33,028 bases of DNA from assembly GCA_013154035.1 (NCBI GenBank), contig JAADDH010000088.1, positions 1 through 33,028 on the forward strand. The letters are read 5' to 3'. The translations under genes were made by a program, and so were the position numbers. Source of the stretch: Candidatus Iainarchaeum sp. (lineage in GTDB: Archaea; Iainarchaeota; Iainarchaeia; JAADDC01). Under the pieces are notes generated by a model. That model made no database searches, was not told the origin of the DNA, and saw nothing but the letters and a program-made list of their open reading frames with translations. How positions within the stretch are numbered: the stretch's first letter is position 1; each line of letters opens with the position of its first letter. Shown piece after piece: positions 9,337 through 19,178 of this stretch.

Positions 9337-9917
9337 GCTGCCTTCACCTTCTTGAATATTTCCTCAAAGTGCTTGGGCAGATCCTCAGGGTTGAGGCCAT
9401 TCTCCAGATACTTGGAGAACTGGCGCTTGTAGCGATCAGGATCCTTCTCCTTGAGCTCTGCCGCGAAACGAGCAATGTGCTCGCCGTTGATCCTATCCTC
9501 GCTGGGAAATGCAGCCTCGTTGTGCGGCACGTCGAGCCCCGCGTCCAGCGCGCCTTTAAGAACTGCAAAGGGTGCTGTGCCCCTAACAGGGGTGGCAAAG
9601 CCTATGTCCAGTATGGCCTCCTTGATGCCCTTCGCGAGCGCCCTCTTGGCAACGAGGTAACCCACGAGGTATGCTGCGGGGACGTTGCCGCCATGAGCCT
9701 TCCAACCGAGGCGCTTGAGGTCTGCAGTAGATGCGGAAACAACTGTCTCGTCCGCCTCGGGGTGATAGATGACGATCTGGGCGAGGATTCTGTTGTGCGT
9801 GCGCCTCACAACGAGACGCGGCTTGCCAGACTTCACGAATTTGAGACGCTTGGGGTAGCGCGTCTTACCCTCGCGAATGCGGCGGAGCTTTACCATGTAC
9901 TTTGGTCCATGTGCCAT
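9333..9917 (-). CDS. rpl18: 50S ribosomal protein L18 (uL18)
   Basis: [48 protein letters not shown]. Confidence 0.94.
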   Translation of the reverse strand: MAHGPKYMVKLRRIREGKTRYPKRLKFVKSGKPRLVVRRTHNRILAQIVIYHPEADETVVSASTADLKRLGWKAHGGNVPAAYLVGYLVAKRALAKGIKEAILDIGFATPVRGTAPFAVLKGALDAGLDVPHNEAAFPSEDRINGEHIARFAAELKEKDPDRYKRQFSKYLENGLNPEDLPKHFEEIFKKVKAA

Positions 9918-9919
9918 GA

Positions 9920-10360
9920 TCACCGCCTCATATCCTCAAGTATTTCAACCACGTGCTTCTTGCTACGGACGTGCCCGCCCTTCGCAAGCATATAAATCCT
10001 GCGGTACTCCTTGGGCGTCACCTTACCCTCAGAACGGAGCGTCCTGAGGAAGCGGCGAATCGCCCTGATCTTAAGCATCCATGCGGTCTTGCGCCGCAGA
10101 CGCGCCCCAGGCGTACCCTTACGGGAACCGAAGCCTCTTCTGCGACCCTTACGCTTCTGAAGATGCAGGTAACGCGCACGATGACGGGACGGAGAGCGCT
10201 TCGGAAGGATCTCAATAGCCCCCTGCTCCACGAGAGCTCGGAGGTCGTCCTTCGTCAGCGCCTCCTCCACATCAGACAGGCGATCGGGACGAATGCGAAC
10301 ACGAGACGCGCCGACGCCATAAATCTCCGCAACGAGTTCCTTGGCACGATCGGCTTTCAT
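9920..10360 (-). CDS. rpl19e: 50S ribosomal protein L19e (eL19)
   Basis: [49 protein letters not shown]. Confidence 0.95.
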   Translation of the reverse strand: MKADRAKELVAEIYGVGASRVRIRPDRLSDVEEALTKDDLRALVEQGAIEILPKRSPSRHRARYLHLQKRKGRRRGFGSRKGTPGARLRRKTAWMLKIRAIRRFLRTLRSEGKVTPKEYRRIYMLAKGGHVRSKKHVVEILEDMRR

Positions 10361-10704
10361 GGGTTAATCACCTTCAGACCCATCTCTTTGGCCTTCGCTA
10401 TGATGAGTTGGCGCTTCCTCTTGCCAACGGTGCGACCGATCCTTATGGCCACACCCTCAAGGCCGTCAAGCTCAGATGGTGAATATACAAGCACCTCGGG
10501 GAGACCAGAGGGGTGCAGACCGCGAATTGCGCGGGGCTGACGGTAGCCCGCACCGGGGTGCTCGCCCTTGCCCCACTGCTTGATCCTCTGCTTAGAGTTC
10601 TCGCCGCGGGGCTTGCGCCAGGCCTCCTTGATGCCCTTCTTGCGGGCGGGGCCACGCTGGCGGCGGAACTTCGGCTTCCTGCGCTTAAGGGAGACGATGC
10701 TCAT
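10357..10704 (-). CDS. rpl32e: 50S ribosomal protein L32e (eL32)
   Basis: KFRRQRGPARKKGIKEAWRKPRGENSKQRIKQWGKGEHPGAGYRQPRAIRGLHPSGL. Confidence 0.95.
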   Translation of the reverse strand: MSIVSLKRRKPKFRRQRGPARKKGIKEAWRKPRGENSKQRIKQWGKGEHPGAGYRQPRAIRGLHPSGLPEVLVYSPSELDGLEGVAIRIGRTVGKRKRQLIIAKAKEMGLKVINP

Positions 10705-11249
10705 TCTTCTTCACCCCAGACAGCCTTCTCCACGATGTAAATACCATCCTGGAACTTACGCGGGTCAAAGTCGGGACCGAGCTTCGTGGCGGTCTCCATA
10801 TTAGCAGCGGTCTGACCCGCAGCCTCCTTGTTGATGGAGCGAACAACGATATCCTGGCCCTTGATCTCAACCTTTGCCCCGGGCATGATCCGTGCGTATC
10901 TTGGCGTCTTAGCACCGAGGAAGTTGACGATCTCAACCTGGTCGCCCTTGATGCTCACCTGAATGGGGAAGTGAGAATAGACTACACGGAGCTTGTAAAC
11001 CCACTCCTTCTGGACGCCCTTGATCATGTTGCGGATGTGAGACTCAACAGTGCCCGCGTTCGCCTTTGCCTTCCGCTTCTTGGAAAGCGCGCGAACAATG
11101 ACCTTATTATCTTCCTTCTCTATAGCGACGCCCTCGTTGTTGAAAGTTCTCTTGAGGGTGCCAAGCGGGCCAGACACGGTAACGGTCATGCCATCAATGT
11201 CAACGCTCACGCCCTCGGGAATCTCTATCTCTCTCACGAGCCTCTGCAT
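10701..11249 (-). CDS. rpl6: 50S ribosomal protein L6 (uL6)
   Basis: REIEIPEGVSVDIDGMTVTVSGPLGTLKRTF...; SHIRNMIKGVQKEWVYKLRVVYSHFPI. Confidence 0.95.
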   Translation of the reverse strand: MQRLVREIEIPEGVSVDIDGMTVTVSGPLGTLKRTFNNEGVAIEKEDNKVIVRALSKKRKAKANAGTVESHIRNMIKGVQKEWVYKLRVVYSHFPIQVSIKGDQVEIVNFLGAKTPRYARIMPGAKVEIKGQDIVVRSINKEAAGQTAANMETATKLGPDFDPRKFQDGIYIVEKAVWGEEE

Positions 11250-11262
11250 AGTATCATCACCT

Positions 11263-11670
11263 TCAGTACACGTATGCTACGAGTCTTCCCCCGATGCCCT
11301 TGCTCTTGGCATCCTCATGCGTCATGAGGCCCTCGGGAGTGGATACGATGATTATGCCGATGCCCCTGGCCGGGAGGAACTGCTTCTCCCAGTCCACCCA
11401 CTCATCCTTCTTTACGGGGTAGCGGGGCCTGATTGCACCACACTTCGTTATGGCGCCGTTAAGCACGATCCTAATCATGCCCTCTCTGCCGTCGTCAATG
11501 AACTCAAACTCCTTGACGTAGCCGTGCTTCTGCATGATCTCCAGAACGCGGAGGATAAGCTTGGATGCAGGATACACAGTAACCTCCCGCTTTCCAGCCA
11601 TTTCCGCGTTCTTGATGGCATTAAGGGCATCTGCGAGTGGATCTACACGCGTCATGATCATCACCTTCAA
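11263..11670 (-). CDS. rps8: 30S ribosomal protein S8 (uS8); true start probably internal Met ([11 protein letters not shown])
   Basis: [23 protein letters not shown]... [33 protein letters not shown]. Confidence 0.95.
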   Translation of the reverse strand: MKVMIMTRVDPLADALNAIKNAEMAGKREVTVYPASKLILRVLEIMQKHGYVKEFEFIDDGREGMIRIVLNGAITKCGAIRPRYPVKKDEWVDWEKQFLPARGIGIIIVSTPEGLMTHEDAKSKGIGGRLVAYVY

Positions 11671-11822
11671 GAGTACTTCTCAAAACCCAGCTCGCGAGCA
11701 ACCTCCCGGAAGCACTGGCGGCAGAGCATGAGCCCATACTTGCGAATCACTGCCTCCGGGCGCCCGCAGCGCTGGCACTTAACGTTCTTTCCGTGCCTTG
11801 CACGCGGTCTCCTCTTGCCCAT
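11667..11822 (-). CDS. rps14: 30S ribosomal protein S14 (uS14, zinc-ribbon type)
   Basis: My translation of the gap below ORF-track cutoff: [51 protein letters not shown] with CxxC..CxxC. Confidence 0.94.
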   Translation of the reverse strand: MGKRRPRARHGKNVKCQRCGRPEAVIRKYGLMLCRQCFREVARELGFEKYS

Positions 11823-12349
11823 TAGATTACCTCCACCCCGAATTTCTCCTTCACAAAGGCAATGGCCTCATCCTTAGTAATCAGGTGGTTCTTGCCCACG
11901 GGGGCCCTGCGAACCTTTCTCCTGCGCACCCTGAAGCCAGGGCGCTCCAGGGCAACGGAAACATCCATACCGAAGATACCTATCTTAGGATCATACTTGA
12001 CGCCGGGAATGTTGATGTACTCGGGGATGCCGAAGGAGAAGTTTCCAAACTCGTCAAAGGAGGACTCCTTGATCTTGTTGTCCACGGCCTCCAGCGCCTT
12101 GCGAAGGAATTCTTCCGCCTTCTCGCCTCTGAGAGTGACCTTCACGCCGATCTGAAGGCCGGGACGAACGCCCCACTTGGGAATCTTCTTCTTGGCACGA
12201 GTGCGAACAACATTTGCACCAGTGAGCCTCTTGAGAAGGGTTTCTGCCTTCTCAAGGCGCTCTCCGGGCTCGCCGACGCCGATGTTGACAACGACCTTCT
12301 CAATCCGTATGCGACGCATGGGGTTTTCCTTCTTCTCTGCCATGTTCAT
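11822..12349 (-). CDS. rpl5: 50S ribosomal protein L5 (uL5)
   Basis: [36 protein letters not shown]. Confidence 0.95.
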   Translation of the reverse strand: MNMAEKKENPMRRIRIEKVVVNIGVGEPGERLEKAETLLKRLTGANVVRTRAKKKIPKWGVRPGLQIGVKVTLRGEKAEEFLRKALEAVDNKIKESSFDEFGNFSFGIPEYINIPGVKYDPKIGIFGMDVSVALERPGFRVRRRKVRRAPVGKNHLITKDEAIAFVKEKFGVEVI

Positions 12350-12353
12350 CGCC

Positions 12354-13088
12354 TCACCGTAGTGTTATTGCGGGCGCTTCCCTGCCCACAACAAAGACAT
12401 TGCGGGCGGCAGTTTCCAGCGTCGCGTCTCCCACCGACACGTTAACGGCACGCTCACGTATGAGATCACCAGGAACAACCTCATTGAGCGTACCAACGGT
12501 GCCGGCGTGGCGCCCGGACAGAATATAGACCATGTGGCCCTTATCCAGCCTCAGAACATCCTTTATCTTCTGATCCGGAACGGAGATCACAAGAACGTCA
12601 CCAACGCGAACGTCCCTGTGCTTATCATCAAGGAGGAACGTCCTGCCGTCGTGGGTGCCCACCTGTATCCTACCACCGCGCACTGTCACCTTCCGCTCAA
12701 CGCGGGAAAGTTTGATGCCCTTTTCCGATTCTGGCACCTCTATCGCAGTGATCCTGCCCTTGTCATCAAGCAGGACGCGGAAGACCTTCTCTATCTCAGG
12801 TATCTCCACGACGTCCATAAGGCCCACGGGGAAGCGCGGATCCTTGCGGACCACACCATCCACGAGAACCTTGCCAGACTTTATGATAAAGTCAGCCTCA
12901 CGCGCGTTCTCTGCAAGACGGAGTATGTCGCGGATGAGCACACGTAGAGGTACTGAGCGCTCCTTCGGGTGCGGGCCTGGGCGCACGTTAGTAATCCACG
13001 TACCAAACCTCCGCTTGCGGCGGATCTTCCAGGCCTTTGGAGCAGCGAGACGCTTGAGGTGCCGAGAACCTCCACCAACCAATGCCAT
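12354..13088 (-). CDS. rps4e: 30S ribosomal protein S4e (eS4)
   Basis: GGSRHLKRLAAPKAWKIRRKRRFGTWITNVRPGPHPKERSVPL. Confidence 0.95.
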   Translation of the reverse strand: MALVGGGSRHLKRLAAPKAWKIRRKRRFGTWITNVRPGPHPKERSVPLRVLIRDILRLAENAREADFIIKSGKVLVDGVVRKDPRFPVGLMDVVEIPEIEKVFRVLLDDKGRITAIEVPESEKGIKLSRVERKVTVRGGRIQVGTHDGRTFLLDDKHRDVRVGDVLVISVPDQKIKDVLRLDKGHMVYILSGRHAGTVGTLNEVVPGDLIRERAVNVSVGDATLETAARNVFVVGREAPAITLR

Positions 13089-13435
13089 TATGAGAACCTC
13101 CTTTCGTCGCTCCTGTCAATGTCAATGATCAAGAGATTGGACGGATCCAGCGGAATCATGACATCCTGGCCCTTTGCATTCTGACGCTGGACGCCCTCCA
13201 CGAAGACCTTGTAACGGCGCAGATCTACATCCACAACCACGCCCTCGTGGCCACGGAACTTGCCGCGCATCACGCGAACCTTATCGCCCTTACGCACGGG
13301 AAGGGAACGCTTGCCAACCTCCTCCCTGAGTTCCTTGGACACGTGTGCGGCCACGAGCTTGTGGCGCACATGGAGGGGCGCCCTGTAGCGGAAACGCCTC
13401 TGCTTCCTGGGCTGATAACCGATCTTGATCGCCAT
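13088..13435 (-). CDS. rpl24: 50S ribosomal protein L24 (uL24)
   Basis: PRKQRRFRYRAPLHVRHKLVAAHVSKELREEVGKRSLPVRKGDKVRVMRGKFRGHEG (KOW). Confidence 0.95.
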   Translation of the reverse strand: MAIKIGYQPRKQRRFRYRAPLHVRHKLVAAHVSKELREEVGKRSLPVRKGDKVRVMRGKFRGHEGVVVDVDLRRYKVFVEGVQRQNAKGQDVMIPLDPSNLLIIDIDRSDERRFS

Positions 13436-13438
13436 GGC

Positions 13439-13837
13439 TCACACCACTATTGATGCGATTCTCACGATACGGGAGAATCGCTCTCCAACCTCCTTCGCAA
13501 CGGGCCCCTTGATCTCGGAACCCTTGGGCTCGCCGGCATCGTTGACGATGACGGCGGCATTATCCTCAAAAACGATCCTAGAACCGTCTGCGCGACGGTA
13601 CGGCATCCTCTGGCGGATGATCACCGCCTTAACAATCTTTTTCTTCATGTCAGGAGTACCCTTGACAACGGATGCGACGATCATATCGCCAACTCCCGCC
13701 TTGGGGTGCTTGCGCTTGGTTCCCTTGTAGCCGATCACACCGATAACCTTGAGAACCCTTGCACCTGTGTTGTCTGCGCAGACCAAGCGGGAGCCGATCT
13801 GAATGCCCTTCGTAACGGATGCGCTAATCGCCTTCAC
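13439..13837 (-). CDS. rpl14: 50S ribosomal protein L14 (uL14)
   Basis: IQIGSRLVCADNTGARVLKVIGVIGYKGTKRKHPKAGVGDMIVASVVKGTPDMKKK. Confidence 0.96.
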   Translation of the reverse strand: MKAISASVTKGIQIGSRLVCADNTGARVLKVIGVIGYKGTKRKHPKAGVGDMIVASVVKGTPDMKKKIVKAVIIRQRMPYRRADGSRIVFEDNAAVIVNDAGEPKGSEIKGPVAKEVGERFSRIVRIASIVV

Positions 13838-14187
13838 TGTGCTCCCTCCTCAGCCTTCTTGATAATCTTCAAAACGACGTAATTAACCGTCTTGGCGAGC
13901 TTCCTAGTCTCACCGAGAAGCACTATGTCGCCAACGTGCGCATTCACGCAGGGCGGGTTGTGCGCGTGGATCTTATAGGTCACACGCATGTAACGTTTGT
14001 ACTTGGGAACGCGCTTTGTGCCTTCTCTCGCCACAACGACGGTCCTCTGCATCTTATCCGAGATGACACGGCCAACGATCAGCTGACCATGAACCGTGAC
14101 GTTACCGTGGAAGGGACACTTCTTGTCCCCACAGTCCTCCTTCTGGGGTGCCTCAATAACCTGGCCTCCCACGACTATTGAGCGCAT
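13834..14187 (-). CDS. rps17: 30S ribosomal protein S17 (uS17)
   Basis: CGDKKCPFHGNVTVHGQLIVGRVISDKMQRTVVVAREGTKRVPKYKRY. Confidence 0.95.
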   Translation of the reverse strand: MRSIVVGGQVIEAPQKEDCGDKKCPFHGNVTVHGQLIVGRVISDKMQRTVVVAREGTKRVPKYKRYMRVTYKIHAHNPPCVNAHVGDIVLLGETRKLAKTVNYVVLKIIKKAEEGAQ

Positions 14188-14485
14188 GCGACTTCCTCCA
14201 TAGCTTTTTTGTCCTGTCTTCGGGACGGACGGTTATCGTAGCACCGTCCACACAAATTAGCTCCCCGTTGGAGAGCCGTATCTCTACCACAATATCTCCC
14301 TTGGGAAGTTTTTTAATACCTGTTGGGGTCTCCAGGACGAGGAGATTCTTCGTCTCATCCACGATCGTCCCTTCAAGCCCCACATATCCTGGATGCGTGG
14401 CACCGACGACCCGTGCACGACATCCTATGATCTCGCCAAGGAGTGGGAGCACAGGAAAATCGGCACCGTAGTGTATATAATCCAT
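14153..14485 (-). CDS. rnp1: ribonuclease P protein component 1 (Rpp29/Pop4); start at 14485 (ATG) or 14452 (GTG)
   Basis: GEIIGCRARVVGATHPGYVGLEGTIVDETKNLLVLETPTGIKKLPKGDIVVEI is the Rpp29 core; the ORF-track extension to 14572 is not needed. Confidence 0.9.
   Translation of the reverse strand: MDYIHYGADFPVLPLLGEIIGCRARVVGATHPGYVGLEGTIVDETKNLLVLETPTGIKKLPKGDIVVEIRLSNGELICVDGATITVRPEDRTKKLWRKSHALNSRGRPGY
14472..14481. promoter_or_regulatory. candidate bidirectional TATA box (TATATAAT / ATTATATA) for PAP2 (+) and Rpp29 (-)
   Basis: gtgtatataatcc lies about 25 nt from GTG 14503 (+) and about 25 nt from GTG 14452 (-), the expected leaderless spacing. Confidence 0.5.
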
Positions 14486-14502
14486 GGCGCCCAAAGATCT
14501 GC

Positions 14503-15207
14503 GTGCAGTGGTGGAAACGACTAGCAACAGCATCCGCCCTATGGCTTGTGTGGATATGCTACGCCACGGCACACGCGCTGTGGATCCACCCGCCGAACAT
14601 CACGTCCGTGTTCACCCATCTCCCGGGAAGCACTGTAACGCTGGAAAGAACATTCCTCGCGTGGGGCATGCGTCTCCTTCCAGTTCTCTGGGCTGTTTAC
14701 ATACCATTATACTTTACCGCGCTGCCGCTGGCGCTGATCTACGCTCTTTTTAGGAAAGATGATGTCTTTGAGGAGATCATAGCCGCAGTGCTGGTTACGT
14801 ATGCTATATCATTCCTCATATATGCGCTATTCGTCGTCCAGCCACCGCACGAGGTGCTTGGCACAAATCCAGTGGGCATAAATGTAAGTGACCTAGGCAA
14901 CCCGCGTTTCGTGTTTCCATCCCTGCACGTCGGCATATCCACGCTCTTGGCAATGATCTTCTGGAGGCGGAGAACAAAACTGCGCTACTACTTCGCTACA
15001 CTCGCTATTTTAATGCCTGTCGCGGTCGTCCTCCTCCTACAACACTGGATATGGGATGTGCTCGCGGGATGGCTCGTGGGCATCGCAGGTGCGAGATACG
15101 GAAGAATGCTCGCAAAACATGTGCGGAGATTCGAGGAAAAAATTACCCCTGTATGCGCTACGATAATAATAACTGCCGCGCTCATCTGCCTTGCAATAAG
15201 AATATAG
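14503..15207 (+). CDS. PAP2-superfamily membrane phosphatase, PAP2_3/AUR1 (inositol-phosphoceramide-synthase-like)
   Basis: NPRFVFPSLHVGISTLLA and LQHWIWDVLAG (HxxxD) catalytic motifs plus multiple TM segments; ORF open from 14443, GTG 14503 preferred from TATA spacing. Confidence 0.85.
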   Translation: MQWWKRLATASALWLVWICYATAHALWIHPPNITSVFTHLPGSTVTLERTFLAWGMRLLPVLWAVYIPLYFTALPLALIYALFRKDDVFEEIIAAVLVTYAISFLIYALFVVQPPHEVLGTNPVGINVSDLGNPRFVFPSLHVGISTLLAMIFWRRRTKLRYYFATLAILMPVAVVLLLQHWIWDVLAGWLVGIAGARYGRMLAKHVRRFEEKITPVCATIIITAALICLAIRI

Positions 15208-15212
15208 GGGGA

Positions 15213-15530
15213 TCAGAAGACGTCTATATTCTCCTCGGGGAACCCCTCTTTGATGAGGAACTCCTTCGCTTTGCGCGCATGATCCCCCTGAAGCTCTATG
15301 GAGCGAGAGGACGCGTCATACGTCCCTCCGCAACCAAGGGCGCGCTTCATCTTCTTAGCGAGGGCCTTGACATCAACAGTGTCGTCAAAACCCTCAATGA
15401 TGGTCATGATCTTGCCCCACTTCCGCCGCTCACGACGGATCTTGATACGAACCAGCTCCCGAGTCAAGGCTTCCGGCTCAATAAGGTCCTCCGGAAGCCC
15501 AATGACGTCGGCCAGATCTTTAGCACACAC
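15213..15530 (-). CDS. translation initiation factor aIF1 (SUI1)
   Basis: RRERRKWGKIMTIIEGFDDTVDVKALAKKMKRALGCGGTYDASSRSIELQGDH SUI1 signature. Confidence 0.93.
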   Translation of the reverse strand: MCAKDLADVIGLPEDLIEPEALTRELVRIKIRRERRKWGKIMTIIEGFDDTVDVKALAKKMKRALGCGGTYDASSRSIELQGDHARKAKEFLIKEGFPEENIDVF

Positions 15531-15539
15531 TTCCCTTTT

Positions 15540-15746
15540 TCACCCCTTGCGCTCCTTTTCGTGAAGTATCGTTAGTATTCTGGCAATGGTTCTTTTTAAC
15601 TCACGCACCCTACCAGGATTCTCCGGACGAACACCAGCGGACGTTTGCGCGAGCAGACGGCGCAACTCCGCCCTGTACTCGGAGAGTTTCTCCCTAAGAT
15701 CATCCTCACTCATCGCTCTTAGTTCCTTCGCCCTTGCTATCGCCAT
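15540..15746 (-). CDS. rpl29: 50S ribosomal protein L29 (uL29)
   Basis: RAMSEDDLREKLSEYRAELRRLLAQTSAGVRPENPGRVRELKRTIARILTILHEKE; precise start uncertain because it overlaps the S3 3' end. Confidence 0.92.
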   Translation of the reverse strand: MAIARAKELRAMSEDDLREKLSEYRAELRRLLAQTSAGVRPENPGRVRELKRTIARILTILHEKERKG

Positions 15747-16503
15747 CTGCAACCTCCTCCTTCTTCACAGACTTCTTACGGCTGGTTTTGCGGGTGCGCT
15801 TCTTGGGCTTATCCTCTTTCACCTCCTGCTCTGCAGGCTGAGCCGGAGCAGGGGCCTCCGCCTGAGGCTGAGAGATTTTCTGCTTGATACGCTCCAAGTC
15901 CTCGGCGGAGAGCTCAGGAACGGAGACATGATCTGGGAATGTGGTCTCAGGGTGCACGATATAGACGTGAACACCGATGGTTGCCCACTTCGTCTTGGCA
16001 ATGGCATGGCCCTGATCCACAAGCTTAACGGGATCTCCACACTTCTTCATATAGCCCGCAAGGACTCGCTCCGTCCTCTTCTTAGCACCACGAGCACCGA
16101 GCTTACCCTTGACAACGATCTCACAACCCTTGGCACCCGCGGCCATAATACGGTTGAGTGTGCGGTTCATAACCCTGCGCCAGTTCTGACCGTGCTCCAA
16201 CGCAATAGCTATGCGGATCGCCTGCACCTGTGCGTCAAGAGTAGAGTTCTGGACGGGGACCACTTCGATCTGTGGGTTCTCAAGGCGGAACTTTTTCTTC
16301 AGCGTCTCCGTCAGCTGCTTGATGCGGTGTCCCTTACGGCCAATAACCAAAGCAGGGCGAGCCACCTTGAGGACGATCCTCGTAACAAGGGGCGTGCGGA
16401 GCACTTGTATGTCCGATGGGAGCGCCTGGCGGACCTCCTCCATAAGATACTCCTTTATGGTGAGGCCCGTAGTCGCGTCCCTGACAAACTCTCGCTCAAT
16501 CAT
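15706..16503 (-). CDS. rps3: 30S ribosomal protein S3 (uS3) with long charged/Pro-Ala-Lys C-terminal tail
   Basis: KH domain RPALVIGRKGHRIKQLTETLKKKF; RRVMNRTLNRIMAAGAKGCEIVVKGKLGARGAKKRTERV. Confidence 0.95.
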   Translation of the reverse strand: MIEREFVRDATTGLTIKEYLMEEVRQALPSDIQVLRTPLVTRIVLKVARPALVIGRKGHRIKQLTETLKKKFRLENPQIEVVPVQNSTLDAQVQAIRIAIALEHGQNWRRVMNRTLNRIMAAGAKGCEIVVKGKLGARGAKKRTERVLAGYMKKCGDPVKLVDQGHAIAKTKWATIGVHVYIVHPETTFPDHVSVPELSAEDLERIKQKISQPQAEAPAPAQPAEQEVKEDKPKKRTRKTSRKKSVKKEEVADGDSKGEGTKSDE

Positions 16504-16949
16504 TCGCTCACCACCATCTCCACGTGGGTGGACTTCTTTCTAATGATCCTGCGAAGCATGGGCTGGACGCGTGGGCGCCTGTAGCCCTTGGACGCAGAAA
16601 CGTGGACGATCCTGAGCTTAGATACGTCAAGTCCCTTCTGCTGCGCGTTGTTCTTGACGTTCTCAATGAGCTTCAGGTAGTACTTGACAGTCTTGTCCAT
16701 ATACCTACCGCTCTTGATCCCCGCGCGCACGCCCTTACGGTGGGGCGTGTCCTTGTGGTAGCGCTTCTGAGGAATCCAGTCCTTGTGATCAAGCACGCGC
16801 TTGAGGTACTCCTCGGCCTTGAGGAGGGGCATACCGCGAATGGCGGAAGCCACCTCCACGGCCCACTTGGTAGATATGGGCGCGTTCACGAGCATTGCAC
16901 GCGCAGTCTTTGCACCATCTAGGTCCACGGAATACTTCTTCTTAACCAT
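16500..16949 (-). CDS. rpl22: 50S ribosomal protein L22 (uL22)
   Basis: ARAMLVNAPISTKWAVEVASAIRGMPLLKAEEYLKRVLD...VSASKGYRRPRVQPMLRR. Confidence 0.95.
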   Translation of the reverse strand: MVKKKYSVDLDGAKTARAMLVNAPISTKWAVEVASAIRGMPLLKAEEYLKRVLDHKDWIPQKRYHKDTPHRKGVRAGIKSGRYMDKTVKYYLKLIENVKNNAQQKGLDVSKLRIVHVSASKGYRRPRVQPMLRRIIRKKSTHVEMVVSE

Positions 16950-16953
16950 GCGA

Positions 16954-17373
16954 TCACTTCCTGCCTACGTGCTTCGTGGATCTGGACGCGCCCACACCCG
17001 GAGAGCTGTGCAGCACACGCTTGCGGGTGAAAACGAACTCACCCAGGCGGTGCCCGAGCATCTCCGGCTTGATCTCGAGGGGCACGAACTCCTTGCCGTT
17101 GTACACCTCAATGGTCAATCCTACCATCTGGGGGATTATAACAACGTCCCTGCAGTGTGTGCGGATCTTGGGCTGCTTCTTGCCCGCGTCCACGAGTTCC
17201 CTTGCCTTCTTAACGCGGTCCATGAGCTTCTTGCGCATGGGGTCCTTGTAGCCGCGGAGGAGCGCCCTCCTCGCCCGAGACTTGACGAGCTTGGCGAACT
17301 CCCCCAACGGCATGGAACGAAGCTCATCAAGGGTGTGACCGCGGTAAACGAACTCTTTAGCCATGAGTACCAC
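16954..17373 (-). CDS. rps19: 30S ribosomal protein S19 (uS19)
   Basis: [24 protein letters not shown]... [33 protein letters not shown]. Confidence 0.95.
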   Translation of the reverse strand: MVLMAKEFVYRGHTLDELRSMPLGEFAKLVKSRARRALLRGYKDPMRKKLMDRVKKARELVDAGKKQPKIRTHCRDVVIIPQMVGLTIEVYNGKEFVPLEIKPEMLGHRLGEFVFTRKRVLHSSPGVGASRSTKHVGRK

Positions 17374-17375
17374 CC

Positions 17376-18104
17376 TTACTTCTTTCTCCTACCCGTTCTC
17401 CGGGCCGCTATGTGACCGACCTTACGGCCTGGTGGCGCATTGCGGGACACGGTCGTTGGCCCGGGCGGGTGGTGCTCCTTACCACCGTGCGGGTGATCCA
17501 CAACGTTCATCGCAACACCGCGCACCTTGACGCTCTTCTTACCGAGCGCCTTCATGACGTGGTAGCGCTTACCTGCCTTAACAAAGGGCTTCTCAGTCCT
17601 TCCACCGCCGGACACGTTGCCTATGGTTGCCCTGCAGTCCGGGTGGAACTCCTTAATCTTACCAGACGGCAGCTTAACGTAAACGCGCTTGGCAGTCTTC
17701 GTCGTTATGACTGCATAACCACCAGAGGAGCGCACGTACTTGCCGCCATCCCCTGGAACACCCTCTATGTTATATATGGGCGTACCCTCAGGGATTGCAT
17801 GAAGAGGCATGATGTTGCCCACTGCAAGGTCTGCATTGGGCCCCATTTTCACCCAATCGCCAACAGCAATGCCCTCAGGGGCGGGGAGGAATGCGTATGT
17901 GTCGTCCTCAAACCAGACCTCCATGAGGGGGGACTTCCTCCCCACATCGTGGAAGATGGCGATAACCTGACCCTTAACAGCATCGGTCTTGGACTGCGGG
18001 GTGTATGGTGGATAGGAGATCTTCTCCACCTTCCTACGGTGAGATGCAACGCGGAAGGTGGGGGAACCCCTGCCCAACCGCTGCACACGTATTCTCTTAC
18101 CCAT
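17376..18104 (-). CDS. rpl2: 50S ribosomal protein L2 (uL2)
   Basis: [18 protein letters not shown]... [49 protein letters not shown]. Confidence 0.97.
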   Translation of the reverse strand: MGKRIRVQRLGRGSPTFRVASHRRKVEKISYPPYTPQSKTDAVKGQVIAIFHDVGRKSPLMEVWFEDDTYAFLPAPEGIAVGDWVKMGPNADLAVGNIMPLHAIPEGTPIYNIEGVPGDGGKYVRSSGGYAVITTKTAKRVYVKLPSGKIKEFHPDCRATIGNVSGGGRTEKPFVKAGKRYHVMKALGKKSVKVRGVAMNVVDHPHGGKEHHPPGPTTVSRNAPPGRKVGHIAARRTGRRKK

Positions 18105-18364
18105 TAGATCACACCCAGTTTCGTGGCCAGGTCAAGGGCAGACTCTCCCTCAACCAGGCGCACGTATGCCTTCTTGCGACCATCCTTCGTGATCGCGGTA
18201 TTAACATCCGTAACGTGAACTCCATAAAGATCCTCAACGGCCCTGCGGATCTGCTGCTTCGTGGCATCGCTGCGCACGATGAAGACGATCGTGTTGCTGT
18301 TGTGAATGAGCGAAATCGCCTTCTCGCTGATGAGGGGGTAGAGGATTATGCTCTCTGCGTCCAT
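18104..18364 (-). CDS. rpl23: 50S ribosomal protein L23 (uL23)
   Basis: [50 protein letters not shown]. Confidence 0.95.
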   Translation of the reverse strand: MDAESIILYPLISEKAISLIHNSNTIVFIVRSDATKQQIRRAVEDLYGVHVTDVNTAITKDGRKKAYVRLVEGESALDLATKLGVI

Positions 18365-18365
18365 G

Positions 18366-19178
18366 TCACATCGCCTCCTTCAGGGCCTCCAGGGCATCCC
18401 GAGACCAGATGGTCAGACGTCCGGGATGCGCGCCGGGAGCGAGCAATTCAACGTTCAGGTTGCGAACCTCCACAACATCCACGCCGGGAAGGTTGCGGGC
18501 CGCCTGATATATGCCCTTGTTCTCCTTAACGACTATGAGTACGGATTTGGGCACCTTGTAGGCCCGACCTCTGCGCTCACCCTTGCCAGCACGGCGCCTC
18601 CTGCCCAAATACGCCCTCTCCAAATCCTTATCCACGCCGAGGGCAGCGAGAATCTTCTTCAGCTCAGAGGTCTTATTGACGGACTCTATGTCCTCGACCA
18701 CAACAATGGGCAGGTCACCGTCATACCTGTGGCCCCTGCCAATGACGTAATCCTTGATCGCAGTAGCCGCAATGGCGGAGCGCAGCGCAAGCCTCCTCTC
18801 CCTCTTGTTCACCTTCTCCCAGAGGACCTTCTCAACCTTTGGCGGGTGGGCCTTTGGACCGTGAACGGCTTCTGGGACGTTGGCTACCTGACCAGCAAGG
18901 AGATATCGCCTGTTCTTCAGGCGGGGCTTGCGAGCGGTGCCTGCGTTAATAGACTGCATGAGCTTCGGTCCGTGGCGCCTGTTACCGAAATACTCCGCCG
19001 CATAGTCACGGCCTGCCATGGGCTTAGTCCCATAGGGTTGAAGCCGGTGGGACTGAATCGCGATGACCGTCCTGCGAATGATATCCTCTCTGACAGGAGT
19101 GCTGAAAATAACGGGAAGCTCAATCTCCCCGACAACACTCCCATCAAGCGCGCGAACTGCTGCTTTCATGTTAGACAC
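18366..19178 (-). CDS. rpl4: 50S ribosomal protein L4 (uL4)
   Basis: [51 protein letters not shown]. Confidence 0.95.
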   Translation of the reverse strand: MSNMKAAVRALDGSVVGEIELPVIFSTPVREDIIRRTVIAIQSHRLQPYGTKPMAGRDYAAEYFGNRRHGPKLMQSINAGTARKPRLKNRRYLLAGQVANVPEAVHGPKAHPPKVEKVLWEKVNKRERRLALRSAIAATAIKDYVIGRGHRYDGDLPIVVVEDIESVNKTSELKKILAALGVDKDLERAYLGRRRRAGKGERRGRAYKVPKSVLIVVKENKGIYQAARNLPGVDVVEVRNLNVELLAPGAHPGRLTIWSRDALEALKEAM

